Assembly (NCBI GenBank): GCA_934149245.1
Contig: CAKPER010000001.1
Coordinates: 41,072-105,071 of the forward strand
Reading direction: 5' to 3'
Origin: an uncultured Bacilli bacterium
GTDB taxonomy: Bacteria; Bacillota_I; Bacilli_A; RF39; UBA660
DNA length: 64,000 nt
Both the position numbers and the translations under genes were made by a program. The notes beneath the pieces are model-generated. The model searched no databases, had not been told where the DNA came from, and saw only the letters and a program-made list of their open reading frames with translations. Positions 8,240 to 18,103 of the stretch are shown here, piece by piece. Every line of letters starts with the position of its first letter. Positions within the stretch are counted from its first letter, which is position 1.

Positions 8240-10423
8240 TTATAAATGATTAGGATTTATATCTATTTCAACATTAACTTTACTATTTTGTTTGTAGTGA
8301 TTATCTAGTTTTAGAAGAGTTTCTTTTAGTTTAGGATCTTGTTTGTATTTGATAATACACTGTTGTTTATAGATGTTATTTATTCTGAAAATATTGGCCA
8401 TTGCTGGTCCTAAGACAAATGTTTGGCTACTTAGATTATTTTTTAAGAAGTCACCTACTTTTTTGGCTTCTGTAAAGCTTAAGTTATAGTCTTTAGTGCT
8501 TATAGTTACTAGTATTATGTAGTAATAAGGGCTATAATTTAATTTTTTTCTTAATTTCATTTCTTCTAAATAAAAGGCTGGATAGTTATGTTTGCTGGCT
8601 AAGACTATACTATAGTGATTATTGTTATAGGTTTGAATTATTACTTCTCCCTTATGTTCAGCACGACCAGCCCGGCCAGCTACTTGAGATAATAATTGAA
8701 AAGTTCTTTCACTGCTTCTATAGTCTGGAATATTTAGACTAGCATCAGCGTTTAAAACTCCTACCAGGGTTACTAGAGGAAAATCTAGACCTTTAGCAAT
8801 CATTTGCGTACCTACTAAAATGTCATACTTATGGTTGGCAAAATCATCTATTATTTTTTGATGAGATCCTTTTTTAGAAGTTGTATCAATATCCATTCTT
8901 ACTATTTTAGCACTATATTTTTTATTTAACTCCTCTTCTAATTTTTCTGTACCTAAACCAAATTCTTTTAAATCAGTATTACCACAACTAGGACATTTTG
9001 TATATTTGGGGGTTGCGTAACCACAATAATGACACCTTAACATATTGCTTGTTTTGTGATAAGTTAGGCTAATATCACAATTATGACACTTGGCTGTTTC
9101 ACCACAATTATTACAAGTTAAGATAGAAGAATAACCACGTCTATTTAAAAGAAGGATTATTTGTTCTCTGTTTTTCAATTTTTCTTTTATTTTAGTATCT
9201 AATAGATGTGATATTATAAAATTTCCTTTTTTTATTTCTTCTTTCATATCTATAATAGATACTTTTGGTAAGTTGCCTGCTCCTGCTCTTTTGGTTAGCG
9301 TTAATAAAGTATAGACCTTATTACAAGCTCTAGCCATACTTTCTAAAGAAGGAGTGGCACTTCCTAATAAGACAGGACAGTTATGATATTTACTACGCAT
9401 AATGGCTATATCTTTAGCATCATAGCGAGGATGATTATCTTGTTTGTATGTTTGAGTATGTTCTTCATCTATAATTATGATACCTATGTTCTTTAGAGGC
9501 GCAAATATAGCACTTCTAGCTCCTATTACAATTTTGACTTTAGAGGCCATTATTTTTCTATATTCATCATATTTTTCAGAATCACTAAGTCCAGAATGAA
9601 GAATAGCAATAATATTTCCAAATCTAGAGCTAAATCTTTCTACTATTTGAGGAGTTAAACTAATCTCTGGTACTAACATAATAGCTGTTTTATTATTATC
9701 AACTACTTTTTTTATAATATTCATGTATACCTCTGTTTTACCAGATCCAGTTATGCCATAAAGTAAGAATGTTTTAGAAGTACCAAAGCTTTTGGATACA
9801 GAATCAACAACTTGTTGCTGGTATTTATTTAAAGTAACAATTTTATCTTCTTTCTTATTATCATAGCAGTAACGATACTTTTCTATTTCTTCTAGCTTTA
9901 TTAAATTATGTTTTAGGAGTGTTTTAATGGTACTATCTTGTCTTGTTATTTTTATTTTATCTTTATCTAATAGAGAATTTAAAATATCTATTTGTTTAGG
10001 ATATTTACAAGTTGCAAGATAATTTTTTATAAATTGTTTATCTTGAGCTAGGCTTATATACTTATCTTTTTTTATATTAATAGAAGTTTTATGGCTAGCT
10101 TTTAGAGCTTTAGGTAACATTACTTGATAAGCACTTATTTTAGAGCAAAGAGTTTTTTCACTAATAAATTTACCAAGCTTTAACATTTCTTCATTTAGTA
10201 TGGGTTCTTCATCTACTAAAGTTGTTATTTCTTTTAATTCATAGGCATTGTTATCGACTGGTGATAAAAGATTAGTTACAAATCCTTCAAGATGTTGGTG
10301 GCCAAATGGTACTTTTACTCTTGCTCCTACTTTTATTTTATCTTGAATTTTTGGAGGAACAAGATAATCAAAAGTTTTATCAACGCTTTTTGCTCCTACT
10401 TCTACTATTACTTTTGCAACCAT
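8240..10423 (-). CDS. priA: Primosomal replication-restart helicase PriA
   Basis: The N-terminal 3'-DNA-binding domain (FDYLVP, GARVKVPFG) is followed by a helicase core with GITGSGKTEVY (Walker A), DEEH (Walker B) and GTQMIAKGLDFP. Between the lobes lies the zinc module CNNCGETAKCHNC ... CHYCG ... CPSCG with all eight cysteines. PriA reloads the replisome at stalled forks. I take the ATG at 10423 because GGAGGTGAT stands right before it; the longer frame would start at a GTG inside that site. Length is normal for PriA, about 727 residues. Confidence 0.93.
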   Translation of the reverse strand: MVAKVIVEVGAKSVDKTFDYLVPPKIQDKIKVGARVKVPFGHQHLEGFVTNLLSPVDNNAYELKEITTLVDEEPILNEEMLKLGKFISEKTLCSKISAYQVMLPKALKASHKTSINIKKDKYISLAQDKQFIKNYLATCKYPKQIDILNSLLDKDKIKITRQDSTIKTLLKHNLIKLEEIEKYRYCYDNKKEDKIVTLNKYQQQVVDSVSKSFGTSKTFLLYGITGSGKTEVYMNIIKKVVDNNKTAIMLVPEISLTPQIVERFSSRFGNIIAILHSGLSDSEKYDEYRKIMASKVKIVIGARSAIFAPLKNIGIIIIDEEHTQTYKQDNHPRYDAKDIAIMRSKYHNCPVLLGSATPSLESMARACNKVYTLLTLTKRAGAGNLPKVSIIDMKEEIKKGNFIISHLLDTKIKEKLKNREQIILLLNRRGYSSILTCNNCGETAKCHNCDISLTYHKTSNMLRCHYCGYATPKYTKCPSCGNTDLKEFGLGTEKLEEELNKKYSAKIVRMDIDTTSKKGSHQKIIDDFANHKYDILVGTQMIAKGLDFPLVTLVGVLNADASLNIPDYRSSERTFQLLSQVAGRAGRAEHKGEVIIQTYNNNHYSIVLASKHNYPAFYLEEMKLRKKLNYSPYYYIILVTISTKDYNLSFTEAKKVGDFLKNNLSSQTFVLGPAMANIFRINNIYKQQCIIKYKQDPKLKETLLKLDNHYKQNSKVNVEIDINPNHL

Positions 10424-10497
10424 AATAATCACCTCCAGAATTTCTGATATTATAGCATTTATTTAATTATTCAAAATAATAATTTACTATAAGTTTT

Positions 10498-13400
10498 TTA
10501 TTTGCTTTTGTTATGTTTTTGCTTTTTATAATAATCTAGATGTTTTTTTAGAACGTCAACCATTTTATAATAGCCAGTCTCATTCATATTATTAGATACA
10601 AATTCATAGTAATTATAAGTAATATCTCCATATTTTTGAGGTTCATGGTTTTCTCCAAAATCCCATATTTTATAATCTTTCTTAAATTCAGAGAATGGCT
10701 TTATATTACCATCACTTTCTAGAGCATATTTTAAAAATTCTTGACATGCCTTAGTAAACGAGCCACCATTTTGTAGTATCCAGTTTTCTACTCCTATACC
10801 ACTTAAACCACCTTCTGGTACTAGTGAATTTTTTTGCTTATAAGCATTAGCTTCTTTTAGGAGCTTTTTAGCATAGATAATATTAGCAATTACTAGTGGA
10901 TATTCTTTGGGATATTGTTTTTTGATAGAGTTTAATCTATCATTTAAAGCCATTTCTGATGAATACTCGACATTACTACGTTTTTGGGCTAGTGATATAT
11001 CAAGATCAAAATCTTCTTCTATAGAATCTACTTTTATATTCATACCTCGAAAACGGTTATCATGGGATAAGTTATCTTTAGGATTTAAGATTTTTTTAAA
11101 TTTATCTAAAAGTGTATGCTCATGTTTTGTTAATTCATTTTTTCCTATTTTTAACATATAATCATAATCAGCGTCATTTAAAACATTAGTACCTCTAGAG
11201 GTAGAACCAGTTGGAATAAGTTCTAAAATATTACTAGATAAATCATTAGTAATAGTTGGCTCAATTTTAAGATTAGGAATTTGGTTAAATTCTAATGTTA
11301 ATATTTCTTTTATGATAGTCTCAATTACGTTTTGATTATGTTTTTGTTTTTTATTATCTTCGTCCATTTCTAATAAAATATCTTCTAACTTGTCAAAATA
11401 AATAGTATCATCAAGGATATATTTTTCTTTGTCATAATATGATAGTCCAGCCATATGAGAAGCAATTTTTTCATATTCTTCAGGAGTAAATATTAAATTA
11501 CCACTTAAATCAATTACAGGAATATAAAAGCCTTTTTTTACTATTTCAACTTTTAGAGCTGATAAATCATCTAAGTCGTTATCTTTACTATCACTTTCTA
11601 AATAATTTACGCTACCATCTTCTTTGTAAGGGTTATTTGGATCTATTTGTTTATTTTTCTTATAAATTATATAGTCTATATCAGATGATGCTATTCCAGT
11701 TCTTGCTCCCCAATGAGAGTTAAATCCTCCTTTTATAGTTTCAGAACAAAACATTTCTATTTTTTTAGGATCATATGGAACACCATCTTTGATAGCCTCA
11801 TCACGAGTTATAGATATCCTAGGGTTATCTTTTTCTAAGACAAAGAAAATATTACCAAAGCCCCAACCGGTCGGAGTTCCGTTAATTGCATCATATACAG
11901 TCTTGGATTTTGCTACTTTAGTAAAGTCAGCATCTAGCTCGGTTGTGTCTGAGATGCTTTTACCTGTTATTGGTCCTAGATATTCGTTACATAAATTTCC
12001 CTCATCCAAAGAACTACCAAAGGCTTCTATAGTACCTATACATCTTAAAAAGTCCCCTTCTGCTGGAATTGTTTTCTTGTGTCTCATCTTTTCAGCTTTT
12101 AAATAATTCTTTTTATTAGTTTTATCAACATTATCTTCCATTAGATTTTTTAATTCATTAAATGATTTTATTCCTAAAAAGTAGGCAAAATGTCTAACTA
12201 TTCTATCTGGTAAGTCGTATCTATTTGTTACTTTAAACTTTTCTCTAAAATAAGTTATTTGTTCTTTTAAATCTAAGTCAGAGAGATCTTGCTCTTCTTC
12301 GTCATCTTCAAGTGGATTTATGTTTTCAGATAAAGCTTTTAGATGAGCAGTAAATGTTTTTAGTGTGTTTTTATCTTGAATAGATAAGTCTTCTAATTTT
12401 AAGTTATTATTAATTAAAGATAAATAAATATTATTACCCTTCTCTATATTTGCTAAATAATTTTTTAGAGAACGATTATTAGAATAAATTGCTATTCTTA
12501 GTAAATCATTATAAATTATTTGAAATCTCATATTTGTTTTGTTCTTTAATTCTCGCGATAGTTTCTGCATAGCTTTATTATTGGGATTAGCTTTAATTAA
12601 TTCAGGAGACATTCTACTATCTGGACTGAAATCAAAAGTTCCATCTGTTAATTTTTGTGAAAGATCAGGATACAGAATTCTAAAACACTTAAATATTTTA
12701 CTAAACATTGGAATGTTATTTCTTATAAAAACATTTTCTATTTTATCTAAGCTGGCAATAGGATTTTTAGTTTTTAATATTAATCTAGCAAAATTTGTTC
12801 GGTAATTATATAACTCTTGAGAGTTTGTTTTAGATAATTTATTTAAAACTTCGGCTATATAATCTATTTTATTTACATCAATATTATAATTAGTATTTAT
12901 AATGTAATTTTTAAATTCTTCTTTTAGGCTGTTATCTTTTAGGTTTAGGTAGTTTTCTAATACTTTTAATCTAGAGTAATTAGCTTTTTTCTGATTTTTA
13001 TCTTTTGCAAATAGTGGTATCAGCCATGATAGTTTTTGATCTAGGCCACAAATTATATTAGCATCATCTATCATATCAACTAAAGATAAGTTGGTTGCAA
13101 AATCATTAAATTTAAACTGTCTATTATAAAATTTTTCTTTAATATCATCTGGTACTTTAGCCTCTAAAAATAGCATCGAATGTTTTTCACGAAATTCTTT
13201 TCTAATATTATCATTATATGTAATTCTTCCATCTATTATAGCTTTATAAATACTTTCGTCTAAGGTGTTTAAGAGGGATTTTGAGGTGATATTTTTAGCA
13301 CTACTTAAATTTAGCGTAGTGAAATTTGCTATTTTTTCTAAATGATTTCCGTACGACAAAATAGTCTGAAAAGTAGATTCTTTAAAATGACTTTTCATAA

Positions 13401-15240
13401 GTGAAATTAAATTAACATATTTTTTTGTAGCTTCATCAAAAACTGGAAGGTGCTTAAAAAGAATTTCTGGATCAATACTTTTTAGATGGTTTTGATATTT
13501 GGAATTTGCTATAACATCATCCCAATTTATGCTTCTAGAATAAAAACTTTTCTTTAATTCTTCGCTAGCATTAGCTGGTAAAAAAGCAGTAGGATAATTA
13601 TTTTTAAAGTGTTTCGGTAAATTAGCTGGATATTTTTGGGGGAAGAATGTTAAATATTTATAAAAAATATCATCAAGTTTAGTCATAAGTTCATTTAAAT
13701 TTGAACTGTTTGTTAAATTTAATTTATTTATTTTTATATCTTCTTTTGTAAAGCCTTGGGCTAATACGCTGTTATTATTATTAGTTAATATAGAAAATAT
13801 ATCGCTATAATCACTTAGGAAATGCATGATATCATCATAACTTGCCATATTTTTTATGACAGAATATAAATTTTTTCTATTATCTAGAGTATTAATATCT
13901 ATCATTTTAAAATAACGTTCTAGACTTTTTCCTTTTAAATATTCTAAATATTCAGGATTTTCTTTTATTATTTTTGGGGTTATTTCTTTTTTATAAAAGA
14001 CATTTTGTAACTCTTCTGGGGCATTTGGTGAGATAAAATAATCTTCGTTTTGTTCTCTAAACTCCCCTTTTAGCTCTTTAAAATTTAGTAATATATCTGC
14101 AACTTCACTAATAGATGAGTTAGTATATTTTAAAGTTCTTCTTAATAATTCAGCAAATTCTTCTTTGGTATATGGTTCTTTGCTAGAAGTTCCTTTAAAT
14201 AAAGGCCCTTCTTCTGAAAACGGCTCTACACTAAGATGAGTTGTAAGATTCTCCATTGCTTTTAGCATTTGGCAATTATTTTTAGTGAAAAAATTATTAT
14301 TTTTCTTATCAAACTCTATTATTTGTTGGAAGCCACATCTATCAATAAAATTTAGAATATTATTATCACTAATTAGGAGATTAAAAGGAATATTGCTATT
14401 TAAAATATAATCTTCTTCTAGATTATTTAGTTCCTGTTTGATAAGAGTACTACAATTAGAAAAGAAATCTTTTACTTTAAAAGAGGAATATTTGAACAAA
14501 TCTTTATATTGTTCATTTGTAAGATGCGTTCCTGTTCCCATAACAAGCTGGCCAGATATTTCTATTAAAAGATTATCAGTTAGCGTTTGAAGATACTTTT
14601 TCTTTTCATCTTCGTTTTGGTTATTCATAGTTTTATCTATAAATTCATAAATATTCGTGCTATCTTTAGTTAAGTTTATTAGAGTTTTATAATTATTCAT
14701 AAAAGCTTTTACTTGGTTGTTAGTTATATGATGAGTATTATTTTTATCATGGATTAAGCAATAAGTTAAATCTTTATCTTTGTATAACTCCCAATTTTCT
14801 ATTATATCTTTTAAAGATAAAGTGCCATTATTAAATTTTAATTTTTCATTTTTTTGGTCAACAAGATCTGTAAATAATCTATCTTTATAAATGTTTTTCA
14901 TTTTAGATGAATATGCTGTTGGAGGTATTTTATCTTTTATTTTTTCGTACAAAATATAATTGATATCTTTTTCATCTTTTGTTAATGTTTTTAATAAATC
15001 TAAACATATTGAATACTTGTTTATTAATTCCCAATCTAATGTTTTAGAATTTTTAATACCAAATTTTTCTACTATTTTAAAATCCTTACTTCTTATACAT
15101 GATAATGGTATTTTATCAATTAAATCATATTTAATAAACTCTTCAAAAGAAATATTATTTGTATAGATTTTTTCTAATATTTCAGAAGGAACATTTAATT
15201 TTCTACCAAATAATTGGTTTTTTCTATATTTATATTTCAT
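10498..15240 (-). CDS. Giant protein: helical repeats, ART-like segment and CCA/OAS-type nucleotidyltransferase domain
   Basis: This 1580-residue protein matches no known full-length architecture that I recognise. Residues 1-1000 are mostly helical and contain at least four copies of a short motif, roughly P-x-E-(I/L)-x3-(F/I)-Y-x3-(I/F)-x-(F/W), at about 16, 402, 553 and 690. Residues 1060-1230 resemble the LHGT proteins at 34046 and 35228, sharing TGIASSDIDYII and a later YI..(D)..GNLIF. Residues 1300-1560 hold TGSTSRGTN then DADYDYM (polymerase-beta GS...DxD) and GGLSGIGVENWILQNGGSF. That order matches class I (archaeal) CCA-adding enzymes and OAS. TAGGTGAT precedes the ATG. No membrane segment is seen. 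Activity is inferred only. Confidence 0.6.
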   Translation of the reverse strand: MKYKYRKNQLFGRKLNVPSEILEKIYTNNISFEEFIKYDLIDKIPLSCIRSKDFKIVEKFGIKNSKTLDWELINKYSICLDLLKTLTKDEKDINYILYEKIKDKIPPTAYSSKMKNIYKDRLFTDLVDQKNEKLKFNNGTLSLKDIIENWELYKDKDLTYCLIHDKNNTHHITNNQVKAFMNNYKTLINLTKDSTNIYEFIDKTMNNQNEDEKKKYLQTLTDNLLIEISGQLVMGTGTHLTNEQYKDLFKYSSFKVKDFFSNCSTLIKQELNNLEEDYILNSNIPFNLLISDNNILNFIDRCGFQQIIEFDKKNNNFFTKNNCQMLKAMENLTTHLSVEPFSEEGPLFKGTSSKEPYTKEEFAELLRRTLKYTNSSISEVADILLNFKELKGEFREQNEDYFISPNAPEELQNVFYKKEITPKIIKENPEYLEYLKGKSLERYFKMIDINTLDNRKNLYSVIKNMASYDDIMHFLSDYSDIFSILTNNNNSVLAQGFTKEDIKINKLNLTNSSNLNELMTKLDDIFYKYLTFFPQKYPANLPKHFKNNYPTAFLPANASEELKKSFYSRSINWDDVIANSKYQNHLKSIDPEILFKHLPVFDEATKKYVNLISLMKSHFKESTFQTILSYGNHLEKIANFTTLNLSSAKNITSKSLLNTLDESIYKAIIDGRITYNDNIRKEFREKHSMLFLEAKVPDDIKEKFYNRQFKFNDFATNLSLVDMIDDANIICGLDQKLSWLIPLFAKDKNQKKANYSRLKVLENYLNLKDNSLKEEFKNYIINTNYNIDVNKIDYIAEVLNKLSKTNSQELYNYRTNFARLILKTKNPIASLDKIENVFIRNNIPMFSKIFKCFRILYPDLSQKLTDGTFDFSPDSRMSPELIKANPNNKAMQKLSRELKNKTNMRFQIIYNDLLRIAIYSNNRSLKNYLANIEKGNNIYLSLINNNLKLEDLSIQDKNTLKTFTAHLKALSENINPLEDDEEEQDLSDLDLKEQITYFREKFKVTNRYDLPDRIVRHFAYFLGIKSFNELKNLMEDNVDKTNKKNYLKAEKMRHKKTIPAEGDFLRCIGTIEAFGSSLDEGNLCNEYLGPITGKSISDTTELDADFTKVAKSKTVYDAINGTPTGWGFGNIFFVLEKDNPRISITRDEAIKDGVPYDPKKIEMFCSETIKGGFNSHWGARTGIASSDIDYIIYKKNKQIDPNNPYKEDGSVNYLESDSKDNDLDDLSALKVEIVKKGFYIPVIDLSGNLIFTPEEYEKIASHMAGLSYYDKEKYILDDTIYFDKLEDILLEMDEDNKKQKHNQNVIETIIKEILTLEFNQIPNLKIEPTITNDLSSNILELIPTGSTSRGTNVLNDADYDYMLKIGKNELTKHEHTLLDKFKKILNPKDNLSHDNRFRGMNIKVDSIEEDFDLDISLAQKRSNVEYSSEMALNDRLNSIKKQYPKEYPLVIANIIYAKKLLKEANAYKQKNSLVPEGGLSGIGVENWILQNGGSFTKACQEFLKYALESDGNIKPFSEFKKDYKIWDFGENHEPQKYGDITYNYYEFVSNNMNETGYYKMVDVLKKHLDYYKKQKHNKSK

Positions 15241-15289
15241 ATATTATCACCTACAATACTATCTTTTACTGCTTATTATCTATAATTAA

Positions 15290-15318
15290 ATGATAGCTTA
15301 TTATTGGTAAGTTGTAAA
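15290..15318 (-). promoter_or_regulatory. Promoter of the 1580-residue protein gene
   Basis: TTTACA, a 17-base spacer and TATCAT stand on the minus strand about 50 bases before the start. The same hexamers and spacing occur before the DUF1292 gene at 19859. Confidence 0.65.
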
Positions 15319-15424
15319 TATTTTAGGTAAAATTTGACATATGAATGCAAAAAAATACTTCATATTATTTTAGAAATAATAGTTCTATAATATTTAGTGG
15401 GCTTAGATATAACACTCACTAATT

Positions 15425-15537
15425 TTATTTCATTAATTTGTTTATTGCATTTATATTTCTCTTTAAAACAAAATATTATCTGTAAAATCATAATGTAACT
15501 CTAATGTATTATCATAATCTGTAACTAATAGTTTCAT
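15425..15537 (-). pseudogene. 5' remnant of a HAD-superfamily phosphatase gene
   Basis: Two bases after the S51 peptidase stop, an ATG opens MKLLVTDYDNTLEL, which carries HAD motif I (DxDNTL), and runs 24 codons to a stop. A frame change lets the sequence continue as FVLKRNINAINKLMK, the next helix expected in Cof-type HAD phosphatases, then it ends. The rest of the enzyme (motifs II-IV) is absent. This is a frameshifted, 3'-deleted gene that once formed an operon with the peptidase. Confidence 0.6.
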
Positions 15538-15538
15538 A

Positions 15539-16222
15539 TTATTCCTTAGGCTCGAAAGTTAAAACATTTCCAAATATTTCTAGTTTATTAGTGCTTCTAT
15601 CATAAATCATTGCACCATCATCAAATATTGCATATACATTTTTCTTCTTATCATTAGCAATTTTTTGTAATTTATCTAAATATCTCTTATTATTTATTGA
15701 ATGGACATCCATATAAAATGGATCATCTAAAACTCCAAAACCATCGTAAAAAGCAAAATATTTATAATAATTATTTTTAGCTGTAATAAAATATCTTTTT
15801 AATTGCAAATCTGAACCTGCACTAAATCCAATAATAATTCCTTTATAATGTTTTATATTATATAAAATTTCAGTTTCTTGAGTAACTTTACTATATAACA
15901 TTTCAGGATTACCACCAGTTATTACTAATATATCACTATTATCTATTATCGATTTAAAGTTTTTAAAATTATCTTTATCATAACAGTTCAAAACAGTTAT
16001 ATTTTCTTCAGTAATTCCTAATTTTAATAATGACCCAACATATTTATTATATCTTCTTCCACCTTTTGGAAGCCATTCTTCATCAAATGTTTTCTTATCT
16101 ATTTCCGTAGGAAAAGTCCAAGCAATAATTACAGCCTTTTGTGTAGGATTAATCATTTTTTTAATTTTAATTTCAACAAGTTCCATACCTCTTTCATATT
16201 CACTTAATAATATACTATACAT
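15539..16222 (-). CDS. Peptidase S51 family protein (dipeptidase E-like)
   Basis: The 227-residue protein has the class-I amidotransferase-like fold of the S51 family: VITGGNPEML, the nucleophile elbow GFSAGSDLQ (Ser), and a DVHS segment that can supply the His. Known relatives cleave Asp-X dipeptides or cyanophycin; the substrate here is unknown. GAAGG stands before the ATG at 16222. The HAD remnant directly downstream and the odd small frame upstream suggest that the neighbourhood is decaying while this gene stays open. Confidence 0.75.
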   Translation of the reverse strand: MYSILLSEYERGMELVEIKIKKMINPTQKAVIIAWTFPTEIDKKTFDEEWLPKGGRRYNKYVGSLLKLGITEENITVLNCYDKDNFKNFKSIIDNSDILVITGGNPEMLYSKVTQETEILYNIKHYKGIIIGFSAGSDLQLKRYFITAKNNYYKYFAFYDGFGVLDDPFYMDVHSINNKRYLDKLQKIANDKKKNVYAIFDDGAMIYDRSTNKLEIFGNVLTFEPKE

Positions 16223-16261
16223 AAATTACCTTCTTTCTAATTTTAATTTTTTTACGCATTC

Positions 16262-16495
16262 TTACATATTTAATTGTTTTTTTAGCATCTCTTCTGTATC
16301 ATTATAAAAATTACTATTTTCTACTATAGGCATATTCATTATATCATATAATTGTTTTCTTTTATCACTTGATATTTTTTTAATATGTAAGTATTGTTTC
16401 ATCATATAATATTTCTTTTTTTGCCACTTTGTATTAAATAAGGGGTTGTTCAAAATAAATGTTAATTTTGGCGATTTAACTTTAAAATGTAACAC
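16262..16495 (-). CDS. Small hypothetical frame, possibly a gene fragment
   Basis: An open frame of up to 77 codons ends 39 bases before the S51 peptidase start. The first codon would be a GTG with no Shine-Dalgarno; an internal start at MMKQYLHIKK is equally weak. The C-terminal 47 residues are charged and helical (SSDKRKQLYD, NDTEEMLKKQ). I do not recognise it. It could be the tail of a deleted gene or a short real protein. Confidence 0.3.
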   Translation of the reverse strand: MLHFKVKSPKLTFILNNPLFNTKWQKKKYYMMKQYLHIKKISSDKRKQLYDIMNMPIVENSNFYNDTEEMLKKQLNM

Positions 16496-16600
16496 TTCAA
16501 TATTGAAAAATGCGTATAAATAACCTCTTCTTGAGTTTGATGTTACATATTAAACTCTATAAGATATTACGAATTTTCTAATGCTGGAATATTTTTTATG

Positions 16601-16620
16601 TATTAGGAAATTTCCTAATA
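16601..16620. promoter_or_regulatory. Perfect 20-bp palindrome, candidate operator
   Basis: TATTAGGAAATTTCCTAATA is fully self-complementary. It lies directly downstream of the phosphohexomutase operon terminator, upstream of the small frame at 16495. The lack of a loop argues against a terminator and for a protein-binding site. Confidence 0.35.
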
Positions 16621-16623
16621 TAT

Positions 16624-16650
16624 AAAAAGCCAACGCATATTAGCATCGAC
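16624..16650 (-). terminator. Terminator of the PP2C/phosphohexomutase operon
   Basis: On the minus strand GTCGATGC pairs with GCGTTGGC (three G-U pairs) around a six-base loop, followed by TTTTT. Confidence 0.6.
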
Positions 16651-16730
16651 TTATTAAAATTTTCTTATCAAAATTTAGGGTTCCACTATTTGACAAGAAG
16701 CTGAAATAACACAACAAAGTATTTTTAGGT

Positions 16731-18101
16731 TTATTTTAGTTTATTAAGAAGATCTAAAAATTCAGTTTTTATTTCTTCTAATCTTTCTTCACTCTTAGCT
16801 TCAAATCTAGAAGTAATGTTTGGACCAGTATTAGACGCTCTTACTAGAGCTGAACCGTCTTTAAAGAAGACTTTAACACCATCTATAGTTAAAATATCGT
16901 AATTTTTATCTTGGCAGTATTCTTTTATTTTTTCGATTATTTGGAATTTTGTATCATCACTAGTAGCAATTTTTATTTCTGGTGTACTATAATATTTGCT
17001 AATTCCATCTAACATTTCAGATAATTTTTTGTCTGTATTAGATAATATTTCAATTAATCTTAATGAAGCATAAATTCCGTCATCATTTCCAGAAAAACGA
17101 TCTCTAAAGAAAACATGACCTGATAATTCTCCACTGAATGGATAATTTCCTTCATAACTTTTTAATTTAGTATATGAGTTTCCAGTTCTATAGAATTCAT
17201 TTTCTACACCTAATTTATCTAATTCTTCTTTTAGAGCTAGGCTACATTTTATATCATAAAAAGTTTTTTTAGGCACATCTGTTTTTACAAGTTCACGCCA
17301 GATAATTATCATTAATTTATCAATATCAATCATTTGCCCTAGATTATTTACAGCTCCTACTCTATCGCCATCACCATCATAAGCAACTCCAACATCAGCT
17401 TTTGTCTCTAAAACTTTAGCTTTTAGTTTGGCTAAGTTCTCTTCAACTGCTGGATCTGGATGATGATTAGGAAATGTTGGGTCACTTTCGTTAAATAAAG
17501 GTATTAATTCTAGTTTATCCTTGAATGCAGCAAATATTTTATCTGCAACTATACATGTTGTTCCATTACCACAATCATATACAACTTTTAATTTTCTATC
17601 ACCTAATTTTATACCTGATGTAATCATTTTTATGTAATCGTCGTGAATATCTACATCTTTTTTTGTTCCTGTAGTGCCAGTACTTTTAAATGCATTATTC
17701 ATGATGATATTATATAGTTCAAGTGATGATGTTCCACAAGCATTATGAATTCCATTATAAGAAAATTTAAAACCATTATCATCTTTAGGATTATGTGATG
17801 CTGTTATCATAAGTCCACATTTTATATTTAATAGATCCCAACTATAATAATACATTGGTGTTGTTACAAGTCCAAGTCTTACGACATTTACACCACACTC
17901 AGTTATTCCTTTTACAAGATTTTTTTCGATTATTGGTGAACTAATTCTGTTATCGTATCCTATTATAGTTGTATCTTTTCCTAGTTCTACTAACTTAGTT
18001 GCAAATGCTTTTCCTATTAAATAAGATACTTCTTCATCTATATCTTTTCCATATACTCCCCTTATATCATATTCTCTAAACATATATTTATTTAATTCCA
18101 T
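16731..18101 (-). CDS. Phosphomannomutase/phosphoglucomutase
   Basis: The 456-residue alpha-D-phosphohexomutase shows all family landmarks: REYDIRGVYG at the N-terminus, TASHNPKDDNG with the phosphorylated active-site serine, the Mg-binding DGDGDRVG loop, and GELSGHVFF for sugar recognition. It interconverts hexose 1- and 6-phosphates for envelope glycan precursors. AAGGAGAGG precedes the ATG, and it starts two bases after the PP2C gene. The three-gene operon with a phosphatase hints at post-translational control, which is inference. Confidence 0.9.
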   Translation of the reverse strand: MELNKYMFREYDIRGVYGKDIDEEVSYLIGKAFATKLVELGKDTTIIGYDNRISSPIIEKNLVKGITECGVNVVRLGLVTTPMYYYSWDLLNIKCGLMITASHNPKDDNGFKFSYNGIHNACGTSSLELYNIIMNNAFKSTGTTGTKKDVDIHDDYIKMITSGIKLGDRKLKVVYDCGNGTTCIVADKIFAAFKDKLELIPLFNESDPTFPNHHPDPAVEENLAKLKAKVLETKADVGVAYDGDGDRVGAVNNLGQMIDIDKLMIIIWRELVKTDVPKKTFYDIKCSLALKEELDKLGVENEFYRTGNSYTKLKSYEGNYPFSGELSGHVFFRDRFSGNDDGIYASLRLIEILSNTDKKLSEMLDGISKYYSTPEIKIATSDDTKFQIIEKIKEYCQDKNYDILTIDGVKVFFKDGSALVRASNTGPNITSRFEAKSEERLEEIKTEFLDLLNKLK

Positions 18102-18103
18102 AT

